DNA of 64,000 bases from Mycolicibacterium phlei (GTDB lineage: Bacteria > Actinomycetota > Actinomycetes > Mycobacteriales > Mycobacteriaceae): NCBI RefSeq assembly GCF_001583415.1, contig NZ_CP014475.1, forward strand, positions 1,054,001 through 1,118,000. Reading direction: 5' to 3'. Position 1 is the stretch's first letter. Each line of letters starts with the position of its first letter. A model generated the notes under the pieces. That model made no database searches. It had not been told where the DNA came from and saw only the letters and a program-made list of their open reading frames with translations. The translations under genes were made by a program, and so were the position numbers. Positions 45,942 to 54,970 of this stretch are shown one piece after another.

Positions 45942-46367
45942 GTGGCCGAGTCGTGGGCGTCCTCACCTGGGGTCCGCACCTGCATGCAGGCGAACAAGGG
46001 CCGGGACACCAAACCGGAACTTGCTCTCCGGTCCGCCGTCCACGCTCTGGGCCTGCGCTACCGGGTGGGCGTTCGACCGCTCAAGCAGGTGCGACGGACG
46101 GCCGACCTCGTGTTCACCAGGGCCAGGGTCGCCGTTTTTCTGGACGGATGCTTCTGGCACGGCTGTCCCGAACACCACACCGTTGCCGCGACCAACGCCC
46201 AGTTCTGGGCGGACAAGGTGGAGGGCAACAGACTGCGCGACAGGGACACCGACCGGCGACTCGCGGAGGCCGGTTGGCTGAGTGTCCGGATATGGGAGCA
46301 CGAGGACCCGGTCGAGGCGGCCAAGCGCGTCAAGTCGATCGTCGATGAACGTCGAGGCTCGACGTAG
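45942..46367 (+). CDS. vsr: Very short patch repair (T:G mismatch) endonuclease Vsr
   Basis: 141-aa Vsr family protein, the usual length. Characteristic motifs: GRDTKPEL (20-27), the catalytic Asp55 in TADLVFTR, and FLDGCFWHGCPEH (66-78) with the intercalating aromatic residues and His73. Vsr nicks next to the T of T:G mismatches produced when 5-methylcytosine deaminates, so it protects the genome from mutation by the adjacent methyltransferase. Divergently transcribed from that gene. GTG 45942 gives the normal N-terminus; ATG at 45885 would add 19 residues unlike the family and would overlap the methyltransferase -10 element. Confidence 0.88.
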   Translation: MAESWASSPGVRTCMQANKGRDTKPELALRSAVHALGLRYRVGVRPLKQVRRTADLVFTRARVAVFLDGCFWHGCPEHHTVAATNAQFWADKVEGNRLRDRDTDRRLAEAGWLSVRIWEHEDPVEAAKRVKSIVDERRGST

Positions 46368-46374
46368 GGCGCCG

Positions 46375-46393
46375 CACCCCGCGCCACCGGGTG
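46375..46393. terminator. Possible hairpin between convergent vsr and endonuclease genes
   Basis: CACCC (46375-46379) can pair with GGGTG (46389-46393) across a 9-base loop, in a C/G-rich stretch between the convergent genes. There is no U-run. It may be a bidirectional terminator of the GC-rich actinobacterial kind, but the stem is short. Confidence 0.25.
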
Positions 46394-46408
46394 GGGGGCC
46401 TTTCGCCG

Positions 46409-47788
46409 CTAGGTGGAGATGACCTCTTCTGGGCGGCGGTGCGTCACCGCCTCTTTGTACTCGTCGACCGTTGATGTCAGCAGGGCATTGATGTCGCCAC
46501 CGTAGTTCGCCTGCACCATCCGCCGAACAGTGGAGGCAAGGGTTCCGCCGGAGATAAGGACCACCGGGTACTGGTCGTCGATGATCTCCACCTGGGCCTG
46601 GCGTGAGAACGAACCGGTTGTTACGTACACGCCGATCCACCCCCGTCGCAGGCGCGCCACCACGCGGGCAACCTGCTCCGGAGAGATGGACGAGGTCGGC
46701 TGAATGCACTTCGCCTGCCCGAGGACGACCACCGGGGTGCTCCCGTTCAGCGGGCCGACATCGAGACGACCGATGAAGTCAACCCCGCCGTCACCCGACG
46801 AACGGGACAGCCACCCCTCCTTATAGCGGGCTCCGGACTCGCGGAAGACCTCGGCGGCGACACGGGCTGCCAACAGTTCGAATGCATGCTTCCGTCCGTC
46901 GTAGAACTGGTACAAGGTCTGCAGGACGTCTGCATCGGCAGAGCCCTCTTCGGGCTGCTGCTCTTTGCTCGAGCGGACTGAGCTTGCGAGAACGCGCCGG
47001 CGGATCCCGGGAATGGCGATACGGCCCTGCTTGACCCAGCGTGCCCAGGTCGGCGGTGCGTAACGGAGGGCCTCCTCAGCTGTGAGCTCGGGATTCCGTC
47101 GGTCGTCCACCCAGCGGAAATCGATGCCATCGGCTTCCCCGCCGGATATGACAGCGAGGTCGACCGAGAGATTGGGAAAGCTGCGTCCGGTCTCCGGATC
47201 GCGTTGGACGACATGCTCCAGCCGCTCGATCAGGGCGGCACCGCAGAACTCCACGTGGCCCTTCACCACTGCCTTCCCGTCTCGGTGCACGGTGACCGCC
47301 CTGAAGATGAGTAGCGGCGGCGCTAGAAGCCGCTCTTCTCGGGTCGTTCCCGCGTGTAACCGGGCCGCGTCGAGTAACAGGCGGTTACCCTGCGTTGCGC
47401 CCGGCAACCCGACCGTGGACGGCTTGTGATCACCGAAATATCGGACGTGGCCATGGTCGAGATCGAACTCGTCGTGCCACGGATTGGTCTCATGACCGGC
47501 CTTCCACGGACTCGACCGAATCGCGATCAACGGCCGTCTGGGCCCGTCGGGGCCTGTCACTTCTGCTGGTGCATTGATGCCTGCCTCCAGCATGACCTTG
47601 TTTCGCCCCAGATGTTCAGGGCTGGTCAGCCAGTGATAGTTGACGAAGCCGTCGATGTCGACATCGCTTTGGTTGGCGCCCTGTGCGTACCGCAGGATGT
47701 CGTGCACGAACGCTAGGCGCGGCGCAGAGGCCGTCGTCTCTGAGTGCCAGGCGATGTCGGGCATAGGCTTCTGCATCCGCGCACCCAT
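46409..47788 (-). CDS. AspBHI/Mrr-like restriction endonuclease, probably modification-dependent
   Basis: About 459 aa (476 if started at ATG 47839). The N-terminal half (RSSPWKAGHETNPWHDEFD, GHVRYFGDHKPS) resembles the AspBHI-type DNA-binding domain of modification-dependent enzymes. The C-terminal half is an Mrr-like PD-(D/E)xK nuclease: GDGGVDFIGRLDVG followed by VVLGQAKC, i.e. Asp...Gln-x-Lys. AspBHI-like enzymes cut DNA containing 5-methylcytosine in certain contexts. Its target must differ from the site protected by the nearby methyltransferase, or the cell would cut itself. ATG 47788 is chosen since TACAAT lies at 47810-47815 (minus strand) and would remove the first ATG from the transcript; this is uncertain. 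Transcribed divergently from the EspR-like regulator. Confidence 0.75.
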   Translation of the reverse strand: MGARMQKPMPDIAWHSETTASAPRLAFVHDILRYAQGANQSDVDIDGFVNYHWLTSPEHLGRNKVMLEAGINAPAEVTGPDGPRRPLIAIRSSPWKAGHETNPWHDEFDLDHGHVRYFGDHKPSTVGLPGATQGNRLLLDAARLHAGTTREERLLAPPLLIFRAVTVHRDGKAVVKGHVEFCGAALIERLEHVVQRDPETGRSFPNLSVDLAVISGGEADGIDFRWVDDRRNPELTAEEALRYAPPTWARWVKQGRIAIPGIRRRVLASSVRSSKEQQPEEGSADADVLQTLYQFYDGRKHAFELLAARVAAEVFRESGARYKEGWLSRSSGDGGVDFIGRLDVGPLNGSTPVVVLGQAKCIQPTSSISPEQVARVVARLRRGWIGVYVTTGSFSRQAQVEIIDDQYPVVLISGGTLASTVRRMVQANYGGDINALLTSTVDEYKEAVTHRRPEEVIST

Positions 47789-47839
47789 CCAGTCTCTGAT
47801 TGAAACGAGATTGTACTTGGACTGACGGCACGGTTGCAT

Positions 47840-48261
47840 CTGGCTGAAGGTGTCCTTTATGCATCTGCCACCGCGACCGATGACACTGTCCTGCGCCCGT
47901 ATCGTTGATTGTTACATCGCCTCAAAGTCACATCCATCACTGTGGCGTGCCCGTTACTTGCAAGCTCTCGGTGGCTCGCTGACACATTGCTGGTCCTCTG
48001 GTTTGCGGGGCGGGCCCCGGTTGATCAGCCGTCGCTGGTGCTCCTTTGAGTTCGTGGGATCACTGGACCCTCTGGCGGACTGCGCGATAACCTGCGGCGC
48101 AGGATTGTTGACAAGGGGATGTGGATGGTCCGGCAACTGACCCCGACGATATTGAAACGCGGTGCGGTCGGTCGTGGGTGGCGTTTGGCTCTCTAGCCCT
48201 CGAGGCGGCGTAGGAGCAGCGCAGAGCGGCGATCAAACTGTGAACTGCTAAGGGGTGATTG
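47840..48261. other. Intergenic region of about 420 bases between divergent genes
   Basis: No convincing gene here. One 96-codon frame on the plus strand (47850-48140) is rich in Cys, Trp and Arg and has no ribosome-binding site, so it was not called. The region presumably holds promoters for the endonuclease (minus) and for the EspR-like regulator (plus). AAGGGG at 48250-48255 is the regulator's ribosome-binding site. Confidence 0.5.
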
Positions 48262-49920
48262 GTGGTTCGAGTCTATGCGAAAGCGAGGAACAACGACCCC
48301 ACCGTTCCGTACAACTCGCGGGGATTGAGCTTCAAGTCGGGACGTGGCTTTGCTGTGGATGTCCGTGTCCGCGACTACAACGGATCGGCCGCTGCTCGGT
48401 ACGCGGAGGGGGTGATCGTTGGATTCTACGAGTCAGAGGCGGAAGCTTGCAGGGTGGCTAACGAAATCAACAATGGCACACGCTATCCGCCGGGACATCA
48501 TTTCCACACCCGTGCGCACGGTGCCATCGTTGTCCCTGCATGGAACGGGCCAGACGTACCGGACACTCTGCCCTGGGAGACCCCAGAGGGGAGTGCTGAG
48601 ATGGTCGCGGCTTATAGAAGCGCAGGTGTTCCGATTCCAAGATGGCTCACTAGGATTCTCAAGCGGCTGGGGTCACATTCTGAACAGACTGACTTGGATG
48701 GGACGGCAGAGGCTGCAACCACGCGTGCAAGAAGCAACCGCGAGGCCGTGCGTGTCGAGTCTGAAAAGCCTTTAGTTGTGGATCGCAGTGCACCCATCGA
48801 CGGCGACCTTCTGCGGCTGATCCGAGAGTCGGTCATGGTCGGCGATGTCATTCGGACGCTTGGCACAGCGCAGCCGAATCGGATTGTCTCGATCGAAGCA
48901 TCGGGTATACGCGTTGCGACTAGAAGATCGGATCTCAGAGGGACGGGTCCGCAACTGATTCCGGGCTGGATGATCACCACTGCTTGGGATTACCTGCGAC
49001 AGAACGGAAGCCTGACGCAGAGGCAGCTTCTCGACGATCTCAACGTGAAACGGTCAGCGTTCGTCTGTGCGCTTCTGGCTCGTTTGCCACAGGTGGATCA
49101 CGTGGCCGTTCCTCAGGTCACTCTGACGTTTCGTGGATGGACGAGATCATCCAAATATGTGCAGCCTGCACCGTTCAACGAGGATGAAGCAGAAAGCCAG
49201 GTGTTACCGGGAACCTACACGGATCCTCCCGTGAATCGGGTTGCCGCGTGGTCCGGCGCAACGGAGTACGCTGCTCGGCTCAATCGCCTATTCGAGTTGG
49301 CGATTTCTGACCTCGGAGAGCAGCTCACAGAGGAGGATGTTGCCACTGCACTGCAAGCCGATGGCATTCCAGTCCATGCCAATTCGATAGCCCGATTGAG
49401 GCAGGGCGCCGGTCCACCGCCCCGACGGCGGACGTCTGAGGCATTGGCATTCTTCTTCAACGCCGACCCCGACTATCTGCTGGAAGGAATCGATTTCACC
49501 GAGTTCCCGAATGCGAAGGTCTCGCCGGCAATTGCCGGAACGGAGATGCCCCCACGGCGCAGGCGTTTCTCCACTGCCCTTGGGGATGGGGGTAGGGTCA
49601 CGGGCCAGCGCCCAGTACCACCTGCTACCGACATCCGACTCTCGACGACCGATCTGCTCCGGATTTCAGCCGGACTCAACGCGGCGGCTCAGACTGCGGC
49701 CCAACGCGCATATGCGGACCGTGGCCTTGTCCGTAGATTGTCGATGCTGATCTCTGACGCGGCTGGGCATCTCGTCGAGTCCCTCGAGAGTGATGCTCGA
49801 GTTCCGGTGCGGTTCCTGGAACAAGCTCTACTCGCTTGGGACGAGACTGACCCTGGCGACACCGGAACCGAATCTGACTACCGGTGGCTGGCGGAGCTTC
49901 TCAACCGTCATCTCGGTTAG
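48262..49920 (+). CDS. Putative regulator with EspR-like helix-turn-helix, defence-associated
   Basis: 552-aa cytoplasmic protein. Residues about 334-410 (ARLNRLFELAISDLGEQLTE, IPVHANSIARLRQGAGPPPR, FFFNADPDYLLEG) closely follow the DNA-binding domain of mycobacterial EspR. An upstream segment (about 180-290, with PNRIVSIEASGIRVATRRSD and LTQRQLLDDLNVKRSAF) looks like a second winged-helix or modified-base reader type region, but I do not recognise it. The N-terminal 100 residues are unknown. GTG at 48262 has AAGGGG seven bases upstream. It lies alone between the restriction cluster and set B, so it could control either, or could itself be a nucleic-acid-binding defence protein. No nuclease motif seen. 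Confidence 0.6.
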   Translation: MVRVYAKARNNDPTVPYNSRGLSFKSGRGFAVDVRVRDYNGSAAARYAEGVIVGFYESEAEACRVANEINNGTRYPPGHHFHTRAHGAIVVPAWNGPDVPDTLPWETPEGSAEMVAAYRSAGVPIPRWLTRILKRLGSHSEQTDLDGTAEAATTRARSNREAVRVESEKPLVVDRSAPIDGDLLRLIRESVMVGDVIRTLGTAQPNRIVSIEASGIRVATRRSDLRGTGPQLIPGWMITTAWDYLRQNGSLTQRQLLDDLNVKRSAFVCALLARLPQVDHVAVPQVTLTFRGWTRSSKYVQPAPFNEDEAESQVLPGTYTDPPVNRVAAWSGATEYAARLNRLFELAISDLGEQLTEEDVATALQADGIPVHANSIARLRQGAGPPPRRRTSEALAFFFNADPDYLLEGIDFTEFPNAKVSPAIAGTEMPPRRRRFSTALGDGGRVTGQRPVPPATDIRLSTTDLLRISAGLNAAAQTAAQRAYADRGLVRRLSMLISDAAGHLVESLESDARVPVRFLEQALLAWDETDPGDTGTESDYRWLAELLNRHLG

Positions 49921-50091
49921 TCACGGAGTGGTTGCGGCGTGTAGAGCAGCGTGAGCAATCTGTACCATGCAGAACTACCCTCGGGGACAGGGTGGCGCGG
50001 TTGCGTAACCGTGTCGAAGATGTGCTGGAGTTCGCCCCGGGCCGAGCGCCCAGCGGGTCTTGGCCGCGGTGAAGCAGCGTAGAAGAACGCG

Positions 50092-51821
50092 CTAACCGGC
50101 CCAGTTCTGCAAGAACCCTTCGAATCGATCCGGGATGCCCACGACTGTCGCGCGGTCCAGTAGGAGATTCATCTCCTCGCAGCTGGTCTCTGGAAGCAGC
50201 GTGCAGCAATGGCACGCCGCAAGGTTGAGCGCGTCAGTGCCGCCCGGATCGGATTCTATGCACAGAGGATCCGACGAACACCATGTTGCTGTGGCCAGCG
50301 CATTCCGCAACGACGGCTCGAGTCGATCGGGATTGGCCTGACTGATCAGGCCGCCGAGGGAGCCGGCGGAATCGCTGGTAGCGGTGTAGATCAGAAGCCC
50401 GGCGTATTCGTCGGTCACGTACAAGCGCTCGCGAAGGGATGCAGCAGGGTAGCCACAGTCGAGCGACCACTGATTGATGAGCAGATGAGCGAGCGTGTGG
50501 GTCAATAGTAGTCGTGGGCTTATCCGGTCGGACAACACCGAGGACTTTCCCTGCTCGCGATTACGCGCATTGCTTTTCAACACGTCAGCCCTGAGTTGGA
50601 CGTTCTCCTGCGTCTCCCACGCAGCGAGCCGCGTAGGCGCGATCTCCAGGAATATCCCCTCTCCCATCACCTCAATCGCGGGCAGCCACGGCAGTGACTC
50701 GCGTGCAAGCGGTGAGAGTCGTTCCTTGAGGTCTGAAGGTTCCGGTTCACGCACACGTGTGAAAGACGTCAGGACACGCACCTCGCGTAGGCGCTTGACC
50801 ACCATGACGGAACTGAATATCTCCTCAACGGGGGCACTGATACCTGCGGCGGGGACACAAACGAAGTCCTGTTTGGCGGATCTCGGTGCTCTTCCGCGGG
50901 TGAGCGCCAGGTACTCCTGCTTCTTGATGATCGAGGGGTCGAGGTCGGTGTCAGTCTGCTCGGCGTTCCTGCGCTCCTGTACCGCTTCGACCAGTTCCTC
51001 CAAGCTGTAGCCGCTTAGCTGATCGAGTTGCATTCCGCTGAGAACACTCGGCAGTGCGTCCTCGGGTACATGTTTGATTGCCTCCCAATACCGGTTCAGG
51101 GCCTTGAACGCGTCTTCAGACCACGGGGGATGGAGATCGCCGACTCGACAATCGAGAACCAGACGTTTGAGGCACCACGTTGCAGGACGCGTGGGGCGCG
51201 GGTACAGCCATCGGGGTCATGGCGCCCCAGCCAGGGCTGATTAGCGGTACACCATGTGACGTCTTTGAGGGCACTGCGCCGGAACGCCCCTTCCATGGAG
51301 CGACTCTCCCCGCACGAGCAACTGACAACGATGTCGCGGAGCGATGCCGTCAAACCGAGGGTTCTGACCCGAAGGCGGTGCGTTCCGTTCTTCGCGCCAG
51401 CGCGACCGTGGACCCATTCCTTGTACGGGAAGTCATCGATATGTCCCCCTTCGCAGACCATGACGAATCGCGATGGGACCAGGGCAGCACCGCAGTCGGC
51501 GCATTCGTTGCTGTCTGGGGAAGCGGCCAGATGACGGTGATGATCGAGCTCTCCGCATGCCGAGCAGGAGTACCAACGAGGGAACCTCGTCGCGGGAATG
51601 TCATCGTTCTTCTCGTCGCCGGATGCGGCAGGGAGCACAAAATGTCTAACGCCGCAAAGGCGTTCAAGTCTCGGCTCGTGTATCCAGAGTTCCTGGTTTG
51701 CGCCGTCCCATTGATCAAGGCCCTGGATCATGAAGGACTCGTCTTCGATCGCGATGATCGCTCCGACGCCATATGTAGTCACCAGCTGGCTACGGCGGAC
51801 TTCTCCAAGCGCTCTTGCCAT
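50092..51821 (-). pseudogene. drmB: DrmB paralogue, set B, disrupted by one frameshift
   Basis: Homologue of the DrmB at 23007-24740. The N-terminal part (51821 to a premature TGA at 51096) has the RRSQLVTTYGVGAI start and cysteine pairs CSACGELDH, CADCGA and CSCG. The C-terminal part (in another frame, open from about 51120; first ATG at 51033, stop at 50092) has the DUF1998 motifs LLINQWSLDCGYPAASLRER, YTATSDSAGSLGG, CSSDPLCIES and CHCCTLLPETSCE. Restoring one G in the run at 51125-51129 joins the two in the order seen in set A (SISIPPWSEDAF here versus SISIPPYSEALA there). The ATG at 51821 shares one base with the drmA stop (TAATG). Without DrmB, set B may be inactive unless the indel is a sequencing error. 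Confidence 0.85.
51125..51129 (-). other. G5 homopolymer: frameshift site in set B drmB
   Basis: The plus strand reads CCACGGGGGATGG. Six G would keep the frame and give the residues ISIPPWSED, which match the set A paralogue's ISIPPYSEA. Five G put a TGA shortly afterwards. Homopolymers are hot spots both for phase-variation slippage and for sequencing error. Confidence 0.8.
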
Positions 51822-54800
51822 TATGCCCTCGTCAAGTACAGGTTGGATGTCCGGTCGACGTCACGAAGGCTCCACAACGTCGGCATAACGTCCGGAAGAT
51901 TCTCAGTGTCCTCCGCAGCCTCTATCAGAAGTGCATGCTCCGGGTGTTCGCGGTTGGCGTAGACCAGTTTCTGCTCCTCGCAAGCACGCCGCAGCCACAT
52001 CGAGATGAACTGGTTTAGCTCAGCGCGAGTGGGTTCGACTTCAGCGACGTCGATGTGCCTTACGCGTTCGAGAATCAGGTCACGGAGTTGTTCGACCTCG
52101 GCCTTGTGGGCAGCGATATTCGCCGCATCGTTGTTCTGATGGAGACCCGGTACCGTGTGTCGCACCAACGCAACCAGTACGGCGTGCAGTCCGCGGTCGC
52201 GTGCGCGAGGGCTGAACGGTGTCACGCTTGTCGATTCCACTTCGCGGTAGAGAGCCGAGTGATAGGGGAGGAAGCTCTCGTAATGAGACCGGTCGCGTGA
52301 CCGCGCGGCGTTGTAGATCGTTACAACCAGGCCGGGATGTTGCCGGCCGACCCGGCTTGTTGACTGAATGTATTCCGACGTCGACTGGGGCTGGCCCATC
52401 ATTGTCATCAAACCGAGCCTGTCGATGTCCACACCCACTGAGATCATGTTCGTTGCAAGAATGACGCTCAAGGCATTCGGGTCCGGATAGGCGAGTCGCA
52501 TCCGTTTCAGGTAGCCCGGGATGTCGACAGAGCTTGCGCGGCTGGTCAGTTCGATGGGGTCATTGAGAATTCGTCGCGTGGCCTCATCGTCCGCGAGAAG
52601 GTCGATTCGCTCTTCGACGTCGTCTTGCACCTGCATTCTCGCGCCGGCGAGCACCCTCAGGCTGTTGAAGTAACCGACCAGGGTCCAGTATGGATCTCGA
52701 TCAGCGGGCTCTCCTGGAATCACGTTGGCGTACTGCAGGAGAGCGGCATAGACACGCACAAGGAGTGTCGTCTGACTCTTGCCGGGGGACATCACACCGA
52801 TGTAGCGACGATTCCCCTTTCTGGTGGGGTCCGCTTCAACCGCGAAATACGAGTCCCGAGAGTCGATTCCTGGCGGAGGAAACTGTCTCACCTGGCGGTC
52901 GAAGAGCGATGCTCCCTGTGCTTGTGCGCGTCGGATGGTGGCTGTTGATGCGATCACCTTCGGCCGTACTCCGTCGCGCCCGGCGAGGTGGTCTATGACC
53001 GTTTCGTACAGACCGGTGAGAGTTCCCAGAGGGCCTGAGATCAGGTGGAGTTCGTCCTGAATGATCAGGTCAATGCCGGGTTGTCCTGCTTTGTCACGAT
53101 TGAACAGAGCGCTCGCCTTCGCGCGCCATGGAAGACCGGCGAACTTATCGACAGTGCCGATTATCAGGGAAGGACGATAGTCGTAGACATCTTCATCGAC
53201 CAGATAGGCGGGAAGATGCTTGCTGAAGTCACACGCCTCATTCCCGCAGGTGATGTTGAGACGGGCGGGTGCATTGCCGATCCAGTACTTGGTGGGATCA
53301 AGGGCTGTGCCGCACCACGGGCAACTGCGGAATTGAACCGGGTTTCCCTCTTTGGGTACGGCTGTCGGCTTATTCCGGAGTTTCTTGAGTGCTGCATCCG
53401 CGTCCCTGCGTGTGAGTGGAGTTGCGCTCCTGCCCACGTACAGTCCGATGGAGATTTCGTCGCGACCGAGATCACTACGATCCCGACGGATGCGCTCGCA
53501 GCAGCAGATCAAGAGAGTCGCTCGCTCAAACTGTTGAATCGTGAGCAGTCGCAACGTATAACGCATCAAGGTTGTAACTCCGGCGCCGCGGCCGGTGATG
53601 CGGCGCAGGAAGATGGTGAATGCGATAAGACCGAGGTAGGCCTCGGTCTTACCGCCGCCCGTGGGAAACCAGAGAAGATCGGTGGTTTCGCGGTCTGGGT
53701 CCGTCTGGTCAGCGATGCCCCTGACGCACAACAACACGAAAGCCAACTGGAAAGGGCGCCACCGTGCGGGGATCTGGTCGGGTTGCAACTCGGTTCGCCC
53801 GGCAAGAATCCGTTCGCTGCGTATACGTTGTTCCACCATCGCTGAGTTCATCAGCTGAAATGCGAGGAATGCATCGTCTGATGACTCGAGTAGGTCAATA
53901 CCCTTATCAATGCGGTGTGCGGCATCTCGGCAGGCAGTTACGTGACGGGTCGCAGTGTCGGCCCGTGTGCCCCGCAGCGATTGGGCGTGGATCTCGATCT
54001 GCGAGATCCACGCGCGATATCCAGCTACCAGTTGGCGTAACCCGTTAACGACGTCCTCTCGTCTGGAGGCTGCCAGTGTCCGCATGTCGAGTGCAGGGAT
54101 ATCGATGTCAGGGTTTGAGTCGGCTAGGGGGAGGTCGTAACTCGGTGTGAATGTTGTTTCAAGCTCGTCCGCAGTCCCTGAGGAGTTACGCTGCCAGGTC
54201 ACCGAACATCCGTGGCCCACCGCGAGGTTTGGAACATGGCTGAACAACAGTTCGTTTGACAGCACCTCTTCGTCCTCGAGGCCGGCTGCTGGTGCCGGTG
54301 TCCGTTCTACGAACACGCCCTCAGCGCCGTCCGCCGCTGACACGGTGAGTTTCGGCTGGAAGATGGCGTCGGCGTCACGCTCTCCCATGCCTGTGGCTTT
54401 GCGCTCGTTGATCAGTATTAAGGTAACCGGGTTAGCGCCGGAGTGGTCGGTCGGACGAATACGGACAAAGAGACTGAGTCCATCGCCGACGGGTAACCTC
54501 ATGCCGATCTGCGGTTGCGATACATCGATTATCAAGGGCTCGATAGAGAGCGGCACTCGCTTCCAGCGGGGGTTCTCTTCGCCGGCCTCAGTTGGAAGAG
54601 GAGTGTAGCGAGCGGCTTCCACGGATACCCGGATCCTGCTGCAATCCGCCCGAACAGAGAAACTCAAGCCCATTGAGGCCGGGTTGCGAACATTCGCCAT
54701 AGCCACTGCAGGGTCTGGGTTTACGACTTCGTCGTATCCGTCGGCTTCATCGACATTCTCGGCATCGTCTGCCATACCTGCGGTGTTCCAGCCGCCGCCC

Positions 54801-54946
54801 GCTGGGTACAGAATTCCTGCGACGTATCGGGTGATGGGGGCATCGTCGAGGACCTCCTCGGGGCCGCCAGCGGGACCGACGAGGTCCTCGATGAGTAACC
54901 GCGACAACTCCTCGCGAAACGCGTACTTCCCGTCCAGGCTTGTCAT
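51821..54946 (-). CDS. drmA: DISARM-like helicase DrmA, set B
   Basis: 1041-aa paralogue of the DrmA at 19792-23007. It shares its beginning (YAFREELSRLLIEDLVGPAG), motif I PTGGGKTE (428-435), IIQDELHLISGPLG, the CPWC and CGNEAC zinc pairs, and TSRVGRQHPGLVV. Differences are spread through the whole length, so the two copies are old relatives rather than a recent duplication. The ATG at 54946 has GAGGG upstream, 24 bases after the UvrD-like gene. Its TAA overlaps the next ATG by one base. It is expected to act with DrmB on DNA; no DrmD or methyltransferase lies next to it. Confidence 0.87.
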   Translation of the reverse strand: MTSLDGKYAFREELSRLLIEDLVGPAGGPEEVLDDAPITRYVAGILYPAGGGWNTAGMADDAENVDEADGYDEVVNPDPAVAMANVRNPASMGLSFSVRADCSRIRVSVEAARYTPLPTEAGEENPRWKRVPLSIEPLIIDVSQPQIGMRLPVGDGLSLFVRIRPTDHSGANPVTLILINERKATGMGERDADAIFQPKLTVSAADGAEGVFVERTPAPAAGLEDEEVLSNELLFSHVPNLAVGHGCSVTWQRNSSGTADELETTFTPSYDLPLADSNPDIDIPALDMRTLAASRREDVVNGLRQLVAGYRAWISQIEIHAQSLRGTRADTATRHVTACRDAAHRIDKGIDLLESSDDAFLAFQLMNSAMVEQRIRSERILAGRTELQPDQIPARWRPFQLAFVLLCVRGIADQTDPDRETTDLLWFPTGGGKTEAYLGLIAFTIFLRRITGRGAGVTTLMRYTLRLLTIQQFERATLLICCCERIRRDRSDLGRDEISIGLYVGRSATPLTRRDADAALKKLRNKPTAVPKEGNPVQFRSCPWCGTALDPTKYWIGNAPARLNITCGNEACDFSKHLPAYLVDEDVYDYRPSLIIGTVDKFAGLPWRAKASALFNRDKAGQPGIDLIIQDELHLISGPLGTLTGLYETVIDHLAGRDGVRPKVIASTATIRRAQAQGASLFDRQVRQFPPPGIDSRDSYFAVEADPTRKGNRRYIGVMSPGKSQTTLLVRVYAALLQYANVIPGEPADRDPYWTLVGYFNSLRVLAGARMQVQDDVEERIDLLADDEATRRILNDPIELTSRASSVDIPGYLKRMRLAYPDPNALSVILATNMISVGVDIDRLGLMTMMGQPQSTSEYIQSTSRVGRQHPGLVVTIYNAARSRDRSHYESFLPYHSALYREVESTSVTPFSPRARDRGLHAVLVALVRHTVPGLHQNNDAANIAAHKAEVEQLRDLILERVRHIDVAEVEPTRAELNQFISMWLRRACEEQKLVYANREHPEHALLIEAAEDTENLPDVMPTLWSLRDVDRTSNLYLTRA

Positions 54947-54970
54947 CTGTACCCTCGCATCTCAGTAACG

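Noticed and set aside
45885..46367. ATG at 45885 as the vsr start
   Set aside because: The extra 19 residues do not look like Vsr, and the ATG lies within the -10 element of the divergent methyltransferase.
47850..48140. 96-codon plus-strand frame between the endonuclease and the regulator
   Set aside because: No ribosome-binding site, odd Cys/Trp/Arg-rich composition, no motif.
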